In this document: one piece after another, positions 1 through 8,365 of the stretch
Numbering within the stretch: the stretch's first letter is position 1
Layout of the letters: every line of letters begins with the position of its first letter
DNA from: Umezawaea tangerina
GTDB lineage: Bacteria > Actinomycetota > Actinomycetes > Mycobacteriales > Pseudonocardiaceae
Assembly: GCF_003002815.1 (NCBI RefSeq)
Contig: NZ_PVTF01000008.1
Location: 186,001 to 250,000, forward strand
Length of the DNA: 64,000 bases
Direction: 5' to 3'
Translations under genes and position numbers: made by a program
Notes under the pieces: model-generated
What the model saw: only the letters and a program-made list of their open reading frames with translations
What the model was told of the DNA's origin: nothing
The model's database searches: none

Positions 1-4
1 CGCC

Positions 5-853
5 GTGCTCACCGTCGAGGACCTTTCCGTGGTGTACCAGGGGGACAAGCCCGTGCACGCGGTCAAGGGCGTGTCGCTCACGTTGCGGCGCGGCGAGATC
101 CTCGGGCTGGCCGGGGAGTCGGGGTGCGGCAAGACGACCCTGGCCTACGCGGTCAACCGGCTGCACAAGCCGCCCGCCGAGGTGACGTCCGGCGCGGTCA
201 CCTTCCACGACCGCGACGGCACCGACACCGACGTGCTCGGGCTGGGACCCGAGGAGCTGCGGGAGTTCCGCTGGACGAAGCTGTCCATGGTGTTCCAGGG
301 CGCGATGAACGCGCTGAGCCCGGTCACGTCGGTCGCGGCCCAGCTGGACGACGTGCTGACCACGCACCGGCCGGGGATGTCGCGCGCCGACCGGCGGGCG
401 CGCTGCGTCGAGGTGTTCGAGCTGGTCGGGGTCGACCCGGCCCGGCTGGGGTCGTTCCCGCACGAGCTGTCCGGCGGGATGCGCCAGCGCGTGATGATCG
501 CGATGGCGCTGCTGCTCGACCCGCAGGTCATGATCATGGACGAGCCGACGACCGCGCTGGACGTGGTGGTGCAGCGCGGGATCCTGCTGGAGATCCTCAA
601 GTTCCGCGACGAGCTCGGCTTCGCCGTCCTGTTCATCACGCACGACCTCCCGCTGCTGCTGGAGATCAGCGACCGGATCGCCGTGATGCGCGACGGCGAG
701 GTGGTCGAGTTGGGCACCGCGCAGGACCTGCACCTCGACCCGCGGCACCCGTACACCCGCGAGCTGCTCGACTCCTTCCCCAGCCTCACCGGCGACCGGG
801 GCGGGTTCATCCGGGGCACCGAGCCCGCGCTGCACGACGGAGGTGTGCGATGA
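5..853 (+). CDS. ABC transporter ATPase, oligopeptide/oligosaccharide (Opp/DppD) type
   Basis: This is the first of two cytoplasmic ATPases that would energise an Opp/Dpp-family importer. The Walker A motif GESGCGKTT is at residues 37-45, the Q-loop near Q98, the signature LSGGM at 155-159 and Walker B with MDEP at about 175-181. The C-terminal HPYTRELL stretch is typical of the Opp/Dpp subfamily. The gene overlaps the next ATPase gene by ATGA, so the two are translationally coupled. The GTG at base 5 may be internal: homologues usually carry a few more N-terminal residues, and the permease and binding-protein genes are expected upstream of the window. Opp-type systems also import manno-oligosaccharides in some bacteria, which would suit the mannan genes nearby. 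The substrate is inference. Confidence 0.9.
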   Translation: MLTVEDLSVVYQGDKPVHAVKGVSLTLRRGEILGLAGESGCGKTTLAYAVNRLHKPPAEVTSGAVTFHDRDGTDTDVLGLGPEELREFRWTKLSMVFQGAMNALSPVTSVAAQLDDVLTTHRPGMSRADRRARCVEVFELVGVDPARLGSFPHELSGGMRQRVMIAMALLLDPQVMIMDEPTTALDVVVQRGILLEILKFRDELGFAVLFITHDLPLLLEISDRIAVMRDGEVVELGTAQDLHLDPRHPYTRELLDSFPSLTGDRGGFIRGTEPALHDGGVR

Positions 854-1719
854 CCACGTTGGTCGCACGGGACCTGGTCAAGGACTTCGGCGTCCGCGAC
901 GGCCTGCGCCGCAGGTCGCTGCGGGCGGTGGACCGGGTGTCGTTCACCCTCGAACCCGGCCGCACGGTCGCGCTCGTCGGCGAGTCCGGTTCCGGCAAGT
1001 CGACCATCGCGAAGATGATCGCCCGCCTGGAGAAGCCCAGCGGCGGCAGCATCGCGGTCACCGGACCGGACGGCGTCGAGGTGCCGGACAAGGACTACCG
1101 GCACCGGGTGCAGATGGTGTTCCAGGACCCGTTCGCCTCGCTCAACCCGTTCCACACCGTCGAGCACCACCTCGCCCGACCGCTGCGGCTGCACGGCCGG
1201 GCGCGCGGCGCGGAGGAGACCGCGCGGCTGGTGTCGGAGCTGCTGGAACGGGTCACCCTCCCCGCCTCCTTCGCGTCCCGGCGGCCGCACGAGCTGTCCG
1301 GCGGGCAGCGGCAGCGGGTCGCCATCGCCCGCGCGCTGGCACCGGGCGCGGAGATCGTCGTGGCGGACGAGCCGGTGTCGATGCTCGACGTGTCGATCCG
1401 GCTGGGCATCCTGAAGCTGTTGGCCCGCCTGCAGAAGGAGGAGGACCTCGCCGTCCTCTACATCACCCACGACCTGGCGACCGCCCGGCACTTCTCCGAC
1501 GAGATCCTGGTGCTCTACCGGGGCAGGGTGGTGGAACGCGGTCCCTCGGACCGGGTGATCCTCGACCCCCGGCACCCGTACACGAAGCTGCTGGCGGCCG
1601 CCTCGCCGAACCCCGACGCGCGGGACCGGGTGTTCGAGGTCGGCCGCGCCGCGGTGGAGGCCGCGGGTGCCACCGCGGCCTACGACCACCACACCGGGCG
1701 CTGGGAGGAGGCGGCCTGA
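850..1719 (+). CDS. ABC transporter ATPase, oligopeptide/oligosaccharide (Opp/DppF) type
   Basis: This is the second ATPase of the importer, 289 aa. Walker A GESGSGKST is at residues 44-52, followed by LSGGQRQRV and Walker B with VADEP. The C-terminus has HPYTKLL, the oligopeptide-transporter hallmark. The ATG lies inside the stop of the preceding gene (ATGA overlap), so the two ATPases are probably made one to one, as in DppD/DppF pairs. A hairpin at 1743-1766 follows the stop and separates the operon from the convergent DUF2855 gene. Substrate specificity cannot be read from ATPase subunits. The neighbouring alpha-galactosidase and beta-mannosidase make oligosaccharides as plausible as peptides. 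Confidence 0.92.
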   Translation: MTTLVARDLVKDFGVRDGLRRRSLRAVDRVSFTLEPGRTVALVGESGSGKSTIAKMIARLEKPSGGSIAVTGPDGVEVPDKDYRHRVQMVFQDPFASLNPFHTVEHHLARPLRLHGRARGAEETARLVSELLERVTLPASFASRRPHELSGGQRQRVAIARALAPGAEIVVADEPVSMLDVSIRLGILKLLARLQKEEDLAVLYITHDLATARHFSDEILVLYRGRVVERGPSDRVILDPRHPYTKLLAAASPNPDARDRVFEVGRAAVEAAGATAAYDHHTGRWEEAA

Positions 1720-1742
1720 CGGCCGGGCCCCGTTCCCCGGAA

Positions 1743-1766
1743 CCGGATCCGCGCCAACGGATTCGG
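1743..1766. terminator. Hairpin between convergent genes
   Basis: Arms CCGGATCCG (1743-1751) and CGGATTCGG (1758-1766) pair over nine positions with one G-T, leaving a 6-base loop. The hairpin lies between the stops of two convergent transcription units, as expected for a bidirectional terminator without a U-tract. Confidence 0.5.
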
Positions 1767-1777
1767 GTAACCAGGTC

Positions 1778-2854
1778 CTACTCGGCGACGTCGACGACCG
1801 GGGCCGTGAGCGGGGCGACGTCGCCGCGCACGACCCGGTCCCACACCGCCGCCGTGCTCTCGACGCCCGTCGAGACCGGCACCCCGTAGTGCGTCGAGGC
1901 CCAGTCCACAACGGACCTCCGGGCGTTGTCCTCCAGCTCGGTCACCGCCTGGTCGCCGAGCTCGGCGACGAGTCGGACCCGGCGGTCGCCGGTGTTGAAG
2001 CGCTCGACCGGCGGCCCCACGGGCGTCGCCGGGGGCTGCTCCGAGGCGGGGCGCGCGGCCCGGTGGCTGCCGCCCACGGCGATGCTGCGCAGCAGCGACC
2101 GGCCCAGGCGCGCGTGCACCGCCGCCGTCACCGACGGCTGCCCCGCCACGTCGAGGTAGAGGACGTCGGGGGAGGGGGCGAGGGTGTCGACGTCGTCGTA
2201 GGCGACCACCTCGCGGTACACGCCGGCCTTGCCCGCGGCCGACGCGTGCGGGGCCGAGGTGACGCCGACGACGTCGATGCCGCGCCGGGACAGCAGCAGC
2301 GAGGTGGTGAGGGCGGTCTTGCTGGTCGCGCTGGACACGACCACGCGGCCGATCCCGGTGCCCGCCACCAGGTCGTCGAGCAGCGCCGCCGCGATGCCGG
2401 GCAGCATCGCCACCGCGACCGCCGACCGGTCGTCGTCCGGCGCGACGGGGGAGAGGTCGCGGTAGATCGGCAGCATCCCCGCGCGTTCGGGCGCGACGGC
2501 CCGCAGCCGGTCGCCGTGCCGCTCGGCCCGGACGGTGAAGTGCGTGGCCATCGGCAGGTAGCCCGACCAGCGCGTGCCCGCGGCGGCCAGGGCCGGGTCG
2601 CCGTCGACCACCACGGCGTGTCCCCACGCGGGGACCCGGCCCCAGCCGGGGGAGGAGGCGGGGAAGGGGGCCCAGTGCCCGAGCAGGTCCCCGAGCAGGG
2701 CGTAGGTGAGGTTGTTGGCGGCCACGCCGAACCGCTCCACCGCGAGCAGGACCTCGCCGTCGGCCGGTGGGGGAACGGCCTCGTCGACCACCCGCACCTG
2801 GTGCATCGGGTCGTCGCGGCGGACTTCGAACGCACGTGCGCTGTCGGACGTCAT
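1778..2854 (-). CDS. DUF2855 family protein
   Basis: A 358-residue protein recognised as DUF2855 from its N-terminus (FEVRRDD, then GEVLLAVERFGVAANNLTYA) and the downstream GDLLGHW. The family is distantly related to medium-chain dehydrogenases. Consistent with that, a central VVVSSATSKTALTTSLLL segment resembles a nucleotide-binding turn but lacks a classical GxGxxG. No substrate is established. The gene lies immediately downstream of a TetR gene on the same strand, and a 22-base near-palindrome at 2866-2887 fills the 32-base gap between them. The TetR protein therefore very likely controls this gene. It looks like an insertion in the sugar-utilisation locus rather than part of it. Confidence 0.85.
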   Translation of the reverse strand: MTSDSARAFEVRRDDPMHQVRVVDEAVPPPADGEVLLAVERFGVAANNLTYALLGDLLGHWAPFPASSPGWGRVPAWGHAVVVDGDPALAAAGTRWSGYLPMATHFTVRAERHGDRLRAVAPERAGMLPIYRDLSPVAPDDDRSAVAVAMLPGIAAALLDDLVAGTGIGRVVVSSATSKTALTTSLLLSRRGIDVVGVTSAPHASAAGKAGVYREVVAYDDVDTLAPSPDVLYLDVAGQPSVTAAVHARLGRSLLRSIAVGGSHRAARPASEQPPATPVGPPVERFNTGDRRVRLVAELGDQAVTELEDNARRSVVDWASTHYGVPVSTGVESTAAVWDRVVRGDVAPLTAPVVDVAE

Positions 2855-2865
2855 GCTCCAGTCTT

Positions 2866-2887
2866 ACTTGTTGGTCGACAAGCAAGT
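2866..2887 (-). promoter_or_regulatory. Candidate TetR operator upstream of the DUF2855 gene
   Basis: The 22-base near-palindrome (ACTTG half-sites around a central GTCGAC, two mismatched pairs) ends 12 bases before the DUF2855 start and touches the stop codon of the upstream TetR gene. Its size and position fit a TetR dimer site blocking the DUF2855 promoter. Confidence 0.6.
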
Positions 2888-3501
2888 CAAGTGCGGGCCA
2901 ACGACCGCCGCCAGCCCCCGGCGATCCCGGCGGCCAGCCGGGCCATGTCCGGCTCCGGGCCCGCGGCGAGGACCTGCAGGCCAAGACCGCGCAGCTGGGA
3001 CACCACCGCCACCGCCACGTCCGCCGGGTGCGCGTCCGGCCGCACGACCCCGCCCGCGATCCCCGCCTCCACGTCGGCGACGAGGTCGGCGCGGAAGGAC
3101 GCGTCGCGCTCCTGGAAGACCCGCGCCAGCTCCGGGACCACCGCCGACTCCGCCCACAGCAGCAGGTAGGCGCGGCCGGTCACGTCGAGGTCGGCCAGCG
3201 CCCGGACGTAGCCGTCGACCAGGCGGACCAGGCGGTCGAGACCGGGCGGCAGACCGCCCAGACCCGGCACGAACCCCGACTGGACGCCGCGGGTCAGCGC
3301 TTCGAGGAGGGCCTGCTTCGACCCGAAGTGGTGCGAGGCGATGCCGCGGCTGTACCCGGCCCGCAGCCCGACCCCGGCCAGCGTCGTCGACCGCGGGCCC
3401 GACTCGACCACGAGCTCCGCCGCCGCCACGAGCAGCGCCCGCTCGGTGTCGGCTCGACGCTCCCGCTGACTACGACCGGACGGCACCGCGGACCCAGGCA
3501 T
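2887..3501 (-). CDS. TetR family transcriptional regulator
   Basis: A 204-residue one-component regulator. The N-terminal helix-turn-helix covers roughly residues 12-60 and includes STTLAGVGLRAGYSRGIASH and HFGSKQALLEAL, the tetR_N signature. The remainder is an all-helical ligand domain with no recognised ligand. I chose the ATG at 3501 because the in-frame extension to 3555 is Arg/Gly-rich and lies outside the conserved domain. The gene runs into the DUF2855 gene, and the near-palindrome between them is its most likely binding site. Its upstream side faces the alpha-galactosidase terminator region. Confidence 0.9.
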   Translation of the reverse strand: MPGSAVPSGRSQRERRADTERALLVAAAELVVESGPRSTTLAGVGLRAGYSRGIASHHFGSKQALLEALTRGVQSGFVPGLGGLPPGLDRLVRLVDGYVRALADLDVTGRAYLLLWAESAVVPELARVFQERDASFRADLVADVEAGIAGGVVRPDAHPADVAVAVVSQLRGLGLQVLAAGPEPDMARLAAGIAGGWRRSLART

Positions 3502-3584
3502 CGTCGCACCGTAGCGCCGCCGCCCGCCGCCCGCGGCCGGGTGCCGCCGGAGCACTCCGGCGACACCCGTGCGGGTCAGGGCTT

Positions 3585-3661
3585 GCTTCCCGGATCCGAG
3601 TCCGCGCTAGCCGGGCCTGGGACGGCCCCTAGGAACCACCTCGGGACGGGATCCGGGAAGC
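3585..3661 (-). terminator. Long inverted repeat after the alpha-galactosidase gene
   Basis: A perfect 13-base inverted repeat (GCTTCCCGGATCC at 3585-3597, its complement at 3649-3661) encloses a 51-base GC-rich spacer and begins five bases past the alpha-galactosidase stop. It would fold into a stable stem on the galactosidase transcript and probably ends it upstream of the TetR gene. The large loop is unusual for a simple terminator. Confidence 0.5.
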
Positions 3662-3666
3662 ACGCC

Positions 3667-5808
3667 CTACGTCCTGGTCGCCCGGACCAGGACCAGCCGT
3701 TCCGGGAACAGCACCGGCGCCTGCACGCCCGCCGCGGCGAGCGCGCGGCCGGACGTCGTGACGCCCTCGGGGTTCCACCACCCCAGCGGCACGCCCCAGC
3801 GGGCCGCGTTGCCGTCCGGCACGTCACCCGGAGCCTGCGGGCGCACGTGGTAGACGGCGTCCGGGTCCAGGCCGGGCAGCCGCACGGGACCGGTGGGGTA
3901 GAAGGCGGACGTGGCCACGCAGACGATCGCGAACAGCGCGTCGGAGCCGTCCTGGGCGACCACGCCGTGCACCTGGTAGGCGGGGTCGGGGTGGTCGCCG
4001 TTCACCGCCTTGCCGGTGTGCAGCAGGCCGCGCACCTCCTTGTACAGCGCCACCCACTCGGTCAGCCGGGCGCGGTCCTCCGCGGAGGCCGCGGTCAGGT
4101 CCCACTCGATGCCGAAGTGCCCGAACAGGGCCGTGCCCGCCCGGAAGTCGATCGGGTGGCGGCGGTGCGTGGTGTGCGAGACGCCCGACCCGACGTGCGT
4201 GCCCATCAGCTCCAACGGGATCAGCGCGTTCGTCCAGCGCTGGATCCCCTGCCGCTCCAGCGCGTCGATGCAGTCCGACGCCCAGACCCGGTCGGTGCGC
4301 TGCAGGACGCCGAGGTCGACCCGGCCGCCGCCCGACGAGCACGACTCGATCTCCACGCCGGGGTGCTTGGCGCGCAGCTCGTCGAGCAGCCGGTAGAGCG
4401 CCAGCGTCTGGCCGTGCACGCCCGCGCGGCCGGTCGGCCGGTGGCCCGCCTCGACCAGGTCCCGGTTGTGGTCCCACTTGAGGTAGGAGATCGGGTAGGT
4501 CGACAGCAGGTCGTCGATCCGTTCGAAGATGTAGGCGAACGCCTCGGGCCTTGCCAGGTCGAGCACCTGCTGCGCCCGCGAGGCGCCGGGCAGCCGGTCG
4601 CCGGTGGCCATGATCCAGTCCGGGTGCGCCCTGGCCAGGTCGGAGTCCTCGTTGATCATCTCCGGCTCGACCCACAGCCCGAACCGCAGGCCCAGCCCGA
4701 TGACGTGGTCGGTCAGCGGGGTCAGCCCGTCCGGCCACACCTCGTCGGACACGTACCAGTCGCCCAGGCCCCGGCGGTCGTCGCGGCGCGAGCCGAACCA
4801 GCCGTCGTCGAGCACGAACCGCTCGGCGCCGACCGCCGCCGCGGCGTCGGCCAGCTCCTTCAGCCTGCCCAGGTCGTGGTCGAAGTAGACCGCCTCCCAG
4901 GTGTTCACCACGACCGGTCGCGGCGAGGACGGGTGCCCCGGCCGCGCCCGCAGGTCGACGTGGAAGCGCTCGGACACCTGGTCGAGGCCGATGCCGTACG
5001 AGCCGTACATCCACGGCGACGCGTAGCTCTCGCCCGCGGCCAGCACCACCTCGCCGGACAGCAGCAGCTCGCCCGACCCCAGCAGCGACACGGAGTGGAA
5101 GGTCCGCTCGGCGAAGGTCCGGTGGTTGCCCGACCAGGCCGTGTGCACCGCCCAGATCTCGCCGGACCGGTTGCCGAACGACGGCGTGCCCGCGGCCATC
5201 AGGTACGCGGAGTCGTAGCCGGTGCGCCCGGTGCGGTTCTCGCGCGTCCGCACGCCGTGCGTGAACGCCGTCCGCTGCGGGCTGCGTTCCCGCAGGTGGC
5301 GGCCGGTGAAGTCGAGCAGCTCCACGGCGACCGGCGGTACCGGAAGGGTGAGGTTCACCGCGTCCACCGCGAACGGCGAGTCGGCGGTGTTGGTCAGCAC
5401 CGCCCGCTGCCGGACCAGCCCGGAGGCGGTCAGCTCGACGGTGAGCTCCAGCGCGAGCCCGGCGACCGCGTCCTCGGCGCGCGCGGTGACCACGCCGCCG
5501 TCCTGGTCCACCTCCACCAGCCGGAAGGCCGTGGAGAAGTCCGCGCCGGAGCGGTTGCCGACCAGTCCGGGCGTGCCGAGCCAGCCCGCGGACTGCTCGG
5601 GCAGCACGGCCACCGGCACCTGGCCGTCGATCGAGTTGCCGATGGGCTGCGGCGACAGCGCGCCGCGCAGCGCCGCGACGTCGGTGTCCGCGCCGAGGTC
5701 GGCCCCCCAGTGCAGCACCCTGGGCAGGGTCCCGCCGGAGAGGTCGAGCACGAGGCTCACGCCCGCCGCGCGCAGGTGCGCGTGGTCGGGCATCGGGGTG
5801 AGGGGCAT
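3667..5808 (-). CDS. Alpha-galactosidase, glycoside hydrolase family 36
   Basis: A 713-residue enzyme of normal GH36 length, predicted to remove alpha-1,6-galactose from raffinose-type sugars or galactomannan fragments. No signal peptide is visible, so it should act on imported oligosaccharides. The N-terminal beta-sandwich is followed by the catalytic barrel. The YLKWDHNRD motif places the nucleophile at D446, and WASDCID places the acid/base at D512. EIESCSSGGGRVD between them is also typical. The gene is divergent from the beta-mannosidase gene, with a 106-base shared promoter region containing a CTTAC/GTAAG dyad. The pairing with beta-mannosidase points to galactomanno-oligosaccharides. 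Melibiose or raffinose is the alternative. Confidence 0.95.
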   Translation of the reverse strand: MPLTPMPDHAHLRAAGVSLVLDLSGGTLPRVLHWGADLGADTDVAALRGALSPQPIGNSIDGQVPVAVLPEQSAGWLGTPGLVGNRSGADFSTAFRLVEVDQDGGVVTARAEDAVAGLALELTVELTASGLVRQRAVLTNTADSPFAVDAVNLTLPVPPVAVELLDFTGRHLRERSPQRTAFTHGVRTRENRTGRTGYDSAYLMAAGTPSFGNRSGEIWAVHTAWSGNHRTFAERTFHSVSLLGSGELLLSGEVVLAAGESYASPWMYGSYGIGLDQVSERFHVDLRARPGHPSSPRPVVVNTWEAVYFDHDLGRLKELADAAAAVGAERFVLDDGWFGSRRDDRRGLGDWYVSDEVWPDGLTPLTDHVIGLGLRFGLWVEPEMINEDSDLARAHPDWIMATGDRLPGASRAQQVLDLARPEAFAYIFERIDDLLSTYPISYLKWDHNRDLVEAGHRPTGRAGVHGQTLALYRLLDELRAKHPGVEIESCSSGGGRVDLGVLQRTDRVWASDCIDALERQGIQRWTNALIPLELMGTHVGSGVSHTTHRRHPIDFRAGTALFGHFGIEWDLTAASAEDRARLTEWVALYKEVRGLLHTGKAVNGDHPDPAYQVHGVVAQDGSDALFAIVCVATSAFYPTGPVRLPGLDPDAVYHVRPQAPGDVPDGNAARWGVPLGWWNPEGVTTSGRALAAAGVQAPVLFPERLVLVRATRT

Positions 5809-5850
5809 GGTGGGCTACATCCCTGGGGGTCGAGGGGGCCTGATCATTGA

Positions 5851-5873
5851 CTTACTTTAGTTGCCGACGTAAG
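5851..5873. promoter_or_regulatory. Dyad in the divergent galactosidase/mannosidase promoter region
   Basis: CTTAC at 5851-5855 and GTAAG at 5869-5873 form an inverted repeat with a 13-base spacer in the AT-richest part of the 106-base divergent gap. It is a plausible operator for both glycosidase genes, but the arms are short and no matching copy was found elsewhere. Confidence 0.35.
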
Positions 5874-5914
5874 AATCGTGCTGTTGTCGAGTCACTTCGT
5901 GGAGCGGGGATACG

Positions 5915-8365
5915 ATGATCCACCAGACCTTGCACGACGGCTGGCAGCTGACGGCTGTGTCGGGGGACGTTCCCGCCACCGTGGCGGGCCGGAGCGTGCG
6001 GGCGGAGGTGCCCGGCAGCACCCACCTCGACCTGCTGGCCGCCGGGTTGATCGCCGATCCCTACCTCGACCGGGTCGAGACGGACCTCACCTGGATGCAC
6101 CGCGCGGACTGGCGCTACGCGCTCGCGTTCGAGGCGGACGCGCCCGGCGCCGACGAGCGGGTCGAGCTGGTCTTCGACGGCCTCGACACGGTGGCCACGA
6201 TCGAGCTGAACGGCGAGCTGCTCGGCTCCACGAGGAACATGCACCGCGGCTACCGCTTCGACGTGCGCGGGTCGCTGCGCGGGGGCGCGAACGAGCTGGT
6301 GGTCTCCTTCCGCTCCGCCCTGGCCCACGCCGAGGAGGTCGAGGCGGAGCTGGGCCGGCGCGACCACGCCTACCCGCACCCGTTCAACATGATCCGCAAG
6401 ATGGCCTGCTCGTTCGGCTGGGACTGGGGCCCCGACCTGCAGACCGCGGGCATCTGGAAGCCCGTCCGGCTGGAGCGCTGGCACTCCGCCCGGCTCGCCT
6501 CCACACGCCCGCTGGTGACCGTGGACCCCGACGGCACCGGCCGGGTGGAGGTCCACGTGGACGTCGAGCGCGCGGGCACCGCCGGGCTGGAGCTGCTGGC
6601 CGCTGTGGGCGGCCAGGAGACCCGCGTCCCGGTGGACGGCGACACCGGCGTGGCCACCGTGCTCGTACCGGAGGCGGACCTGTGGTGGCCGGTCGGGTAC
6701 GGCGCGCAGCCCCGCTACGACCTGTCCGTGGCACTGCTGGCCGACGGAGAGGCCGTGGACGCCTCCGAGCACCGGATCGGCTTCCGCACGATCACCGTGG
6801 ACACCACCCCGGACGAGATCGGCACCCCGTTCACGTTCGTGGTCAACGGGAGGCCGGTGTTCGTCAAGGGCGCCAACTGGATCCCCGACGACCACTTCCT
6901 CACCCGGATCACCCGCGACCGGCTGGCCCGCCGGGTCGACCAGGCCGTGGACGCGAACCTGAACCTGCTGCGGATCTGGGGCGGCGGGATCTACGAGACC
7001 GACGACTTCTACGACGTGTGCGACGAGCGCGGTGTGCTGGTGTGGCAGGACTTCCCGTTCGCCTGCGGCTCCTACGCCGAGGAGGAGCCGCTGCGGGGCG
7101 AGGTCGAGGCGGAGGCGCGCGAGAACGTGGCCCGCCTGGTCGCCCGGCCGTCGCTGGCGCTGTGGAACGGCAACAACGAGAACCTGTGGGGCTTCGCCGA
7201 CTGGGGCTGGGCTGAGCAGCTCGCGGGCCGCACCTGGGGCCTGGGGTACTACACGGAGCTGCTGCCGTCGATCGTCGCCGAGCTCGACCCGACCCGGCAC
7301 TACTCGCCGGGCAGCCCGTACAGCCCCGGCGACGTCCACCCCAACGACCCCGACCACGGCACCCGGCACGAGTGGGAGGTGTGGAACCGGGTCGACTACA
7401 CCCACTACCTCGACCACGTGCCGCGCTTCTGCTCGGAGTTCGGCTTCCAGGGCCCGCCCACGTGGTCCACGCTCACCGACTGGGTGCACGACGAGCCGCT
7501 CACGCCGACCTCGCCGAGCTTCCTCAACCACCAGAAGGCCGACGACGGCAACGGCAAGCTCGACCGCGGCCTGGCCGCGCACCTGCCGGTGCCCGAGGAC
7601 TTCGCCGACTGGCACTGGGCGACCCAGCTCAACCAGGCGCGCGCGGTCTCGTTCGGCGTCGAGCACTTCCGGTCGTGGTGGCCGCGCACCGCGGGCGCGG
7701 TCGTGTGGCAGCTCAACGACTGCTGGCCCGCCACCTCGTGGGCCGCCGTGGACGGCGACGAGCGCCGCAAGCCGCTCTGGTACGCGCTCAGGCACGCCTT
7801 CGCGCCGCGGCTGCTGACCGTCCAACCGCGCGACGGGCGCCTGGTCGTGGTCGTGGTGAACGACCACGACGACGACTGGTCGGGTGAGCTGGTCCTGGAA
7901 CGGCGGAGCTTCACGGGCGCCGTACTGGCGGCGTCTAGGATCGATTTCGCGGTGCGCGGCCGGTCCACGGCCCTGCTCGAACCGGCGGCCCCGCTGGTCA
8001 CCGCCGCGGACCCGGAGGCGGAGGTGCTGGTGGCGACCACGGGTGACGTGCGCGCGGTGCACCTGTTCGCCGAGGACCGCGACCTGTCCTACGACCCCGC
8101 CCCGCTCAGCGCGCGGGTGGAGACCGTGCCGGGCGGCTACCGGGTCGACGTCCGCGCCGCGTCGTTCGCGCGGGACGTCGCGGTGCTGGCCGACCGGGTC
8201 GCCCCGGACGCCGTCGTCGAGGAGATGCTGGTGCCGATGCTCGCGGGCGAGTCGCGCTCGTTCCTGGTCCGCACGGACGCGGTGCTCGACGACCCGTCCG
8301 CGCTCGCCGGACCGCTGGTCCTGCGCTGCGCCAACGCGCTCGGCGCGCCCGTGGTCAGGTCCTGA
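5915..8365 (+). CDS. Beta-mannosidase, glycoside hydrolase family 2
   Basis: An 816-residue GH2 exo-enzyme that would release mannose from the non-reducing ends of beta-1,4-manno-oligosaccharides. The jelly-roll N-terminal domain contains the beta-mannosidase features PGSTHLDLLAAGLI and FDGLDTVATIELNG. The barrel has NGNNENLWG with the acid/base at E422 and CSEFGFQ with the nucleophile at E508. No signal peptide is present, so the enzyme is probably cytoplasmic. GAGCGGGG precedes the ATG at a normal distance. The stop codon abuts the GTG of the LacI-like gene, and the run continues into an aldo/keto reductase gene, so this is the first gene of a four-gene operon. Confidence 0.95.
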   Translation: MIHQTLHDGWQLTAVSGDVPATVAGRSVRAEVPGSTHLDLLAAGLIADPYLDRVETDLTWMHRADWRYALAFEADAPGADERVELVFDGLDTVATIELNGELLGSTRNMHRGYRFDVRGSLRGGANELVVSFRSALAHAEEVEAELGRRDHAYPHPFNMIRKMACSFGWDWGPDLQTAGIWKPVRLERWHSARLASTRPLVTVDPDGTGRVEVHVDVERAGTAGLELLAAVGGQETRVPVDGDTGVATVLVPEADLWWPVGYGAQPRYDLSVALLADGEAVDASEHRIGFRTITVDTTPDEIGTPFTFVVNGRPVFVKGANWIPDDHFLTRITRDRLARRVDQAVDANLNLLRIWGGGIYETDDFYDVCDERGVLVWQDFPFACGSYAEEEPLRGEVEAEARENVARLVARPSLALWNGNNENLWGFADWGWAEQLAGRTWGLGYYTELLPSIVAELDPTRHYSPGSPYSPGDVHPNDPDHGTRHEWEVWNRVDYTHYLDHVPRFCSEFGFQGPPTWSTLTDWVHDEPLTPTSPSFLNHQKADDGNGKLDRGLAAHLPVPEDFADWHWATQLNQARAVSFGVEHFRSWWPRTAGAVVWQLNDCWPATSWAAVDGDERRKPLWYALRHAFAPRLLTVQPRDGRLVVVVVNDHDDDWSGELVLERRSFTGAVLAASRIDFAVRGRSTALLEPAAPLVTAADPEAEVLVATTGDVRAVHLFAEDRDLSYDPAPLSARVETVPGGYRVDVRAASFARDVAVLADRVAPDAVVEEMLVPMLAGESRSFLVRTDAVLDDPSALAGPLVLRCANALGAPVVRS

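Noticed and set aside
2767-5850. 1027-codon + strand frame across tetR and alpha-galactosidase
   Set aside because: It crosses a terminator-like repeat and two minus-strand genes with catalytic motifs, and its product has no domain.
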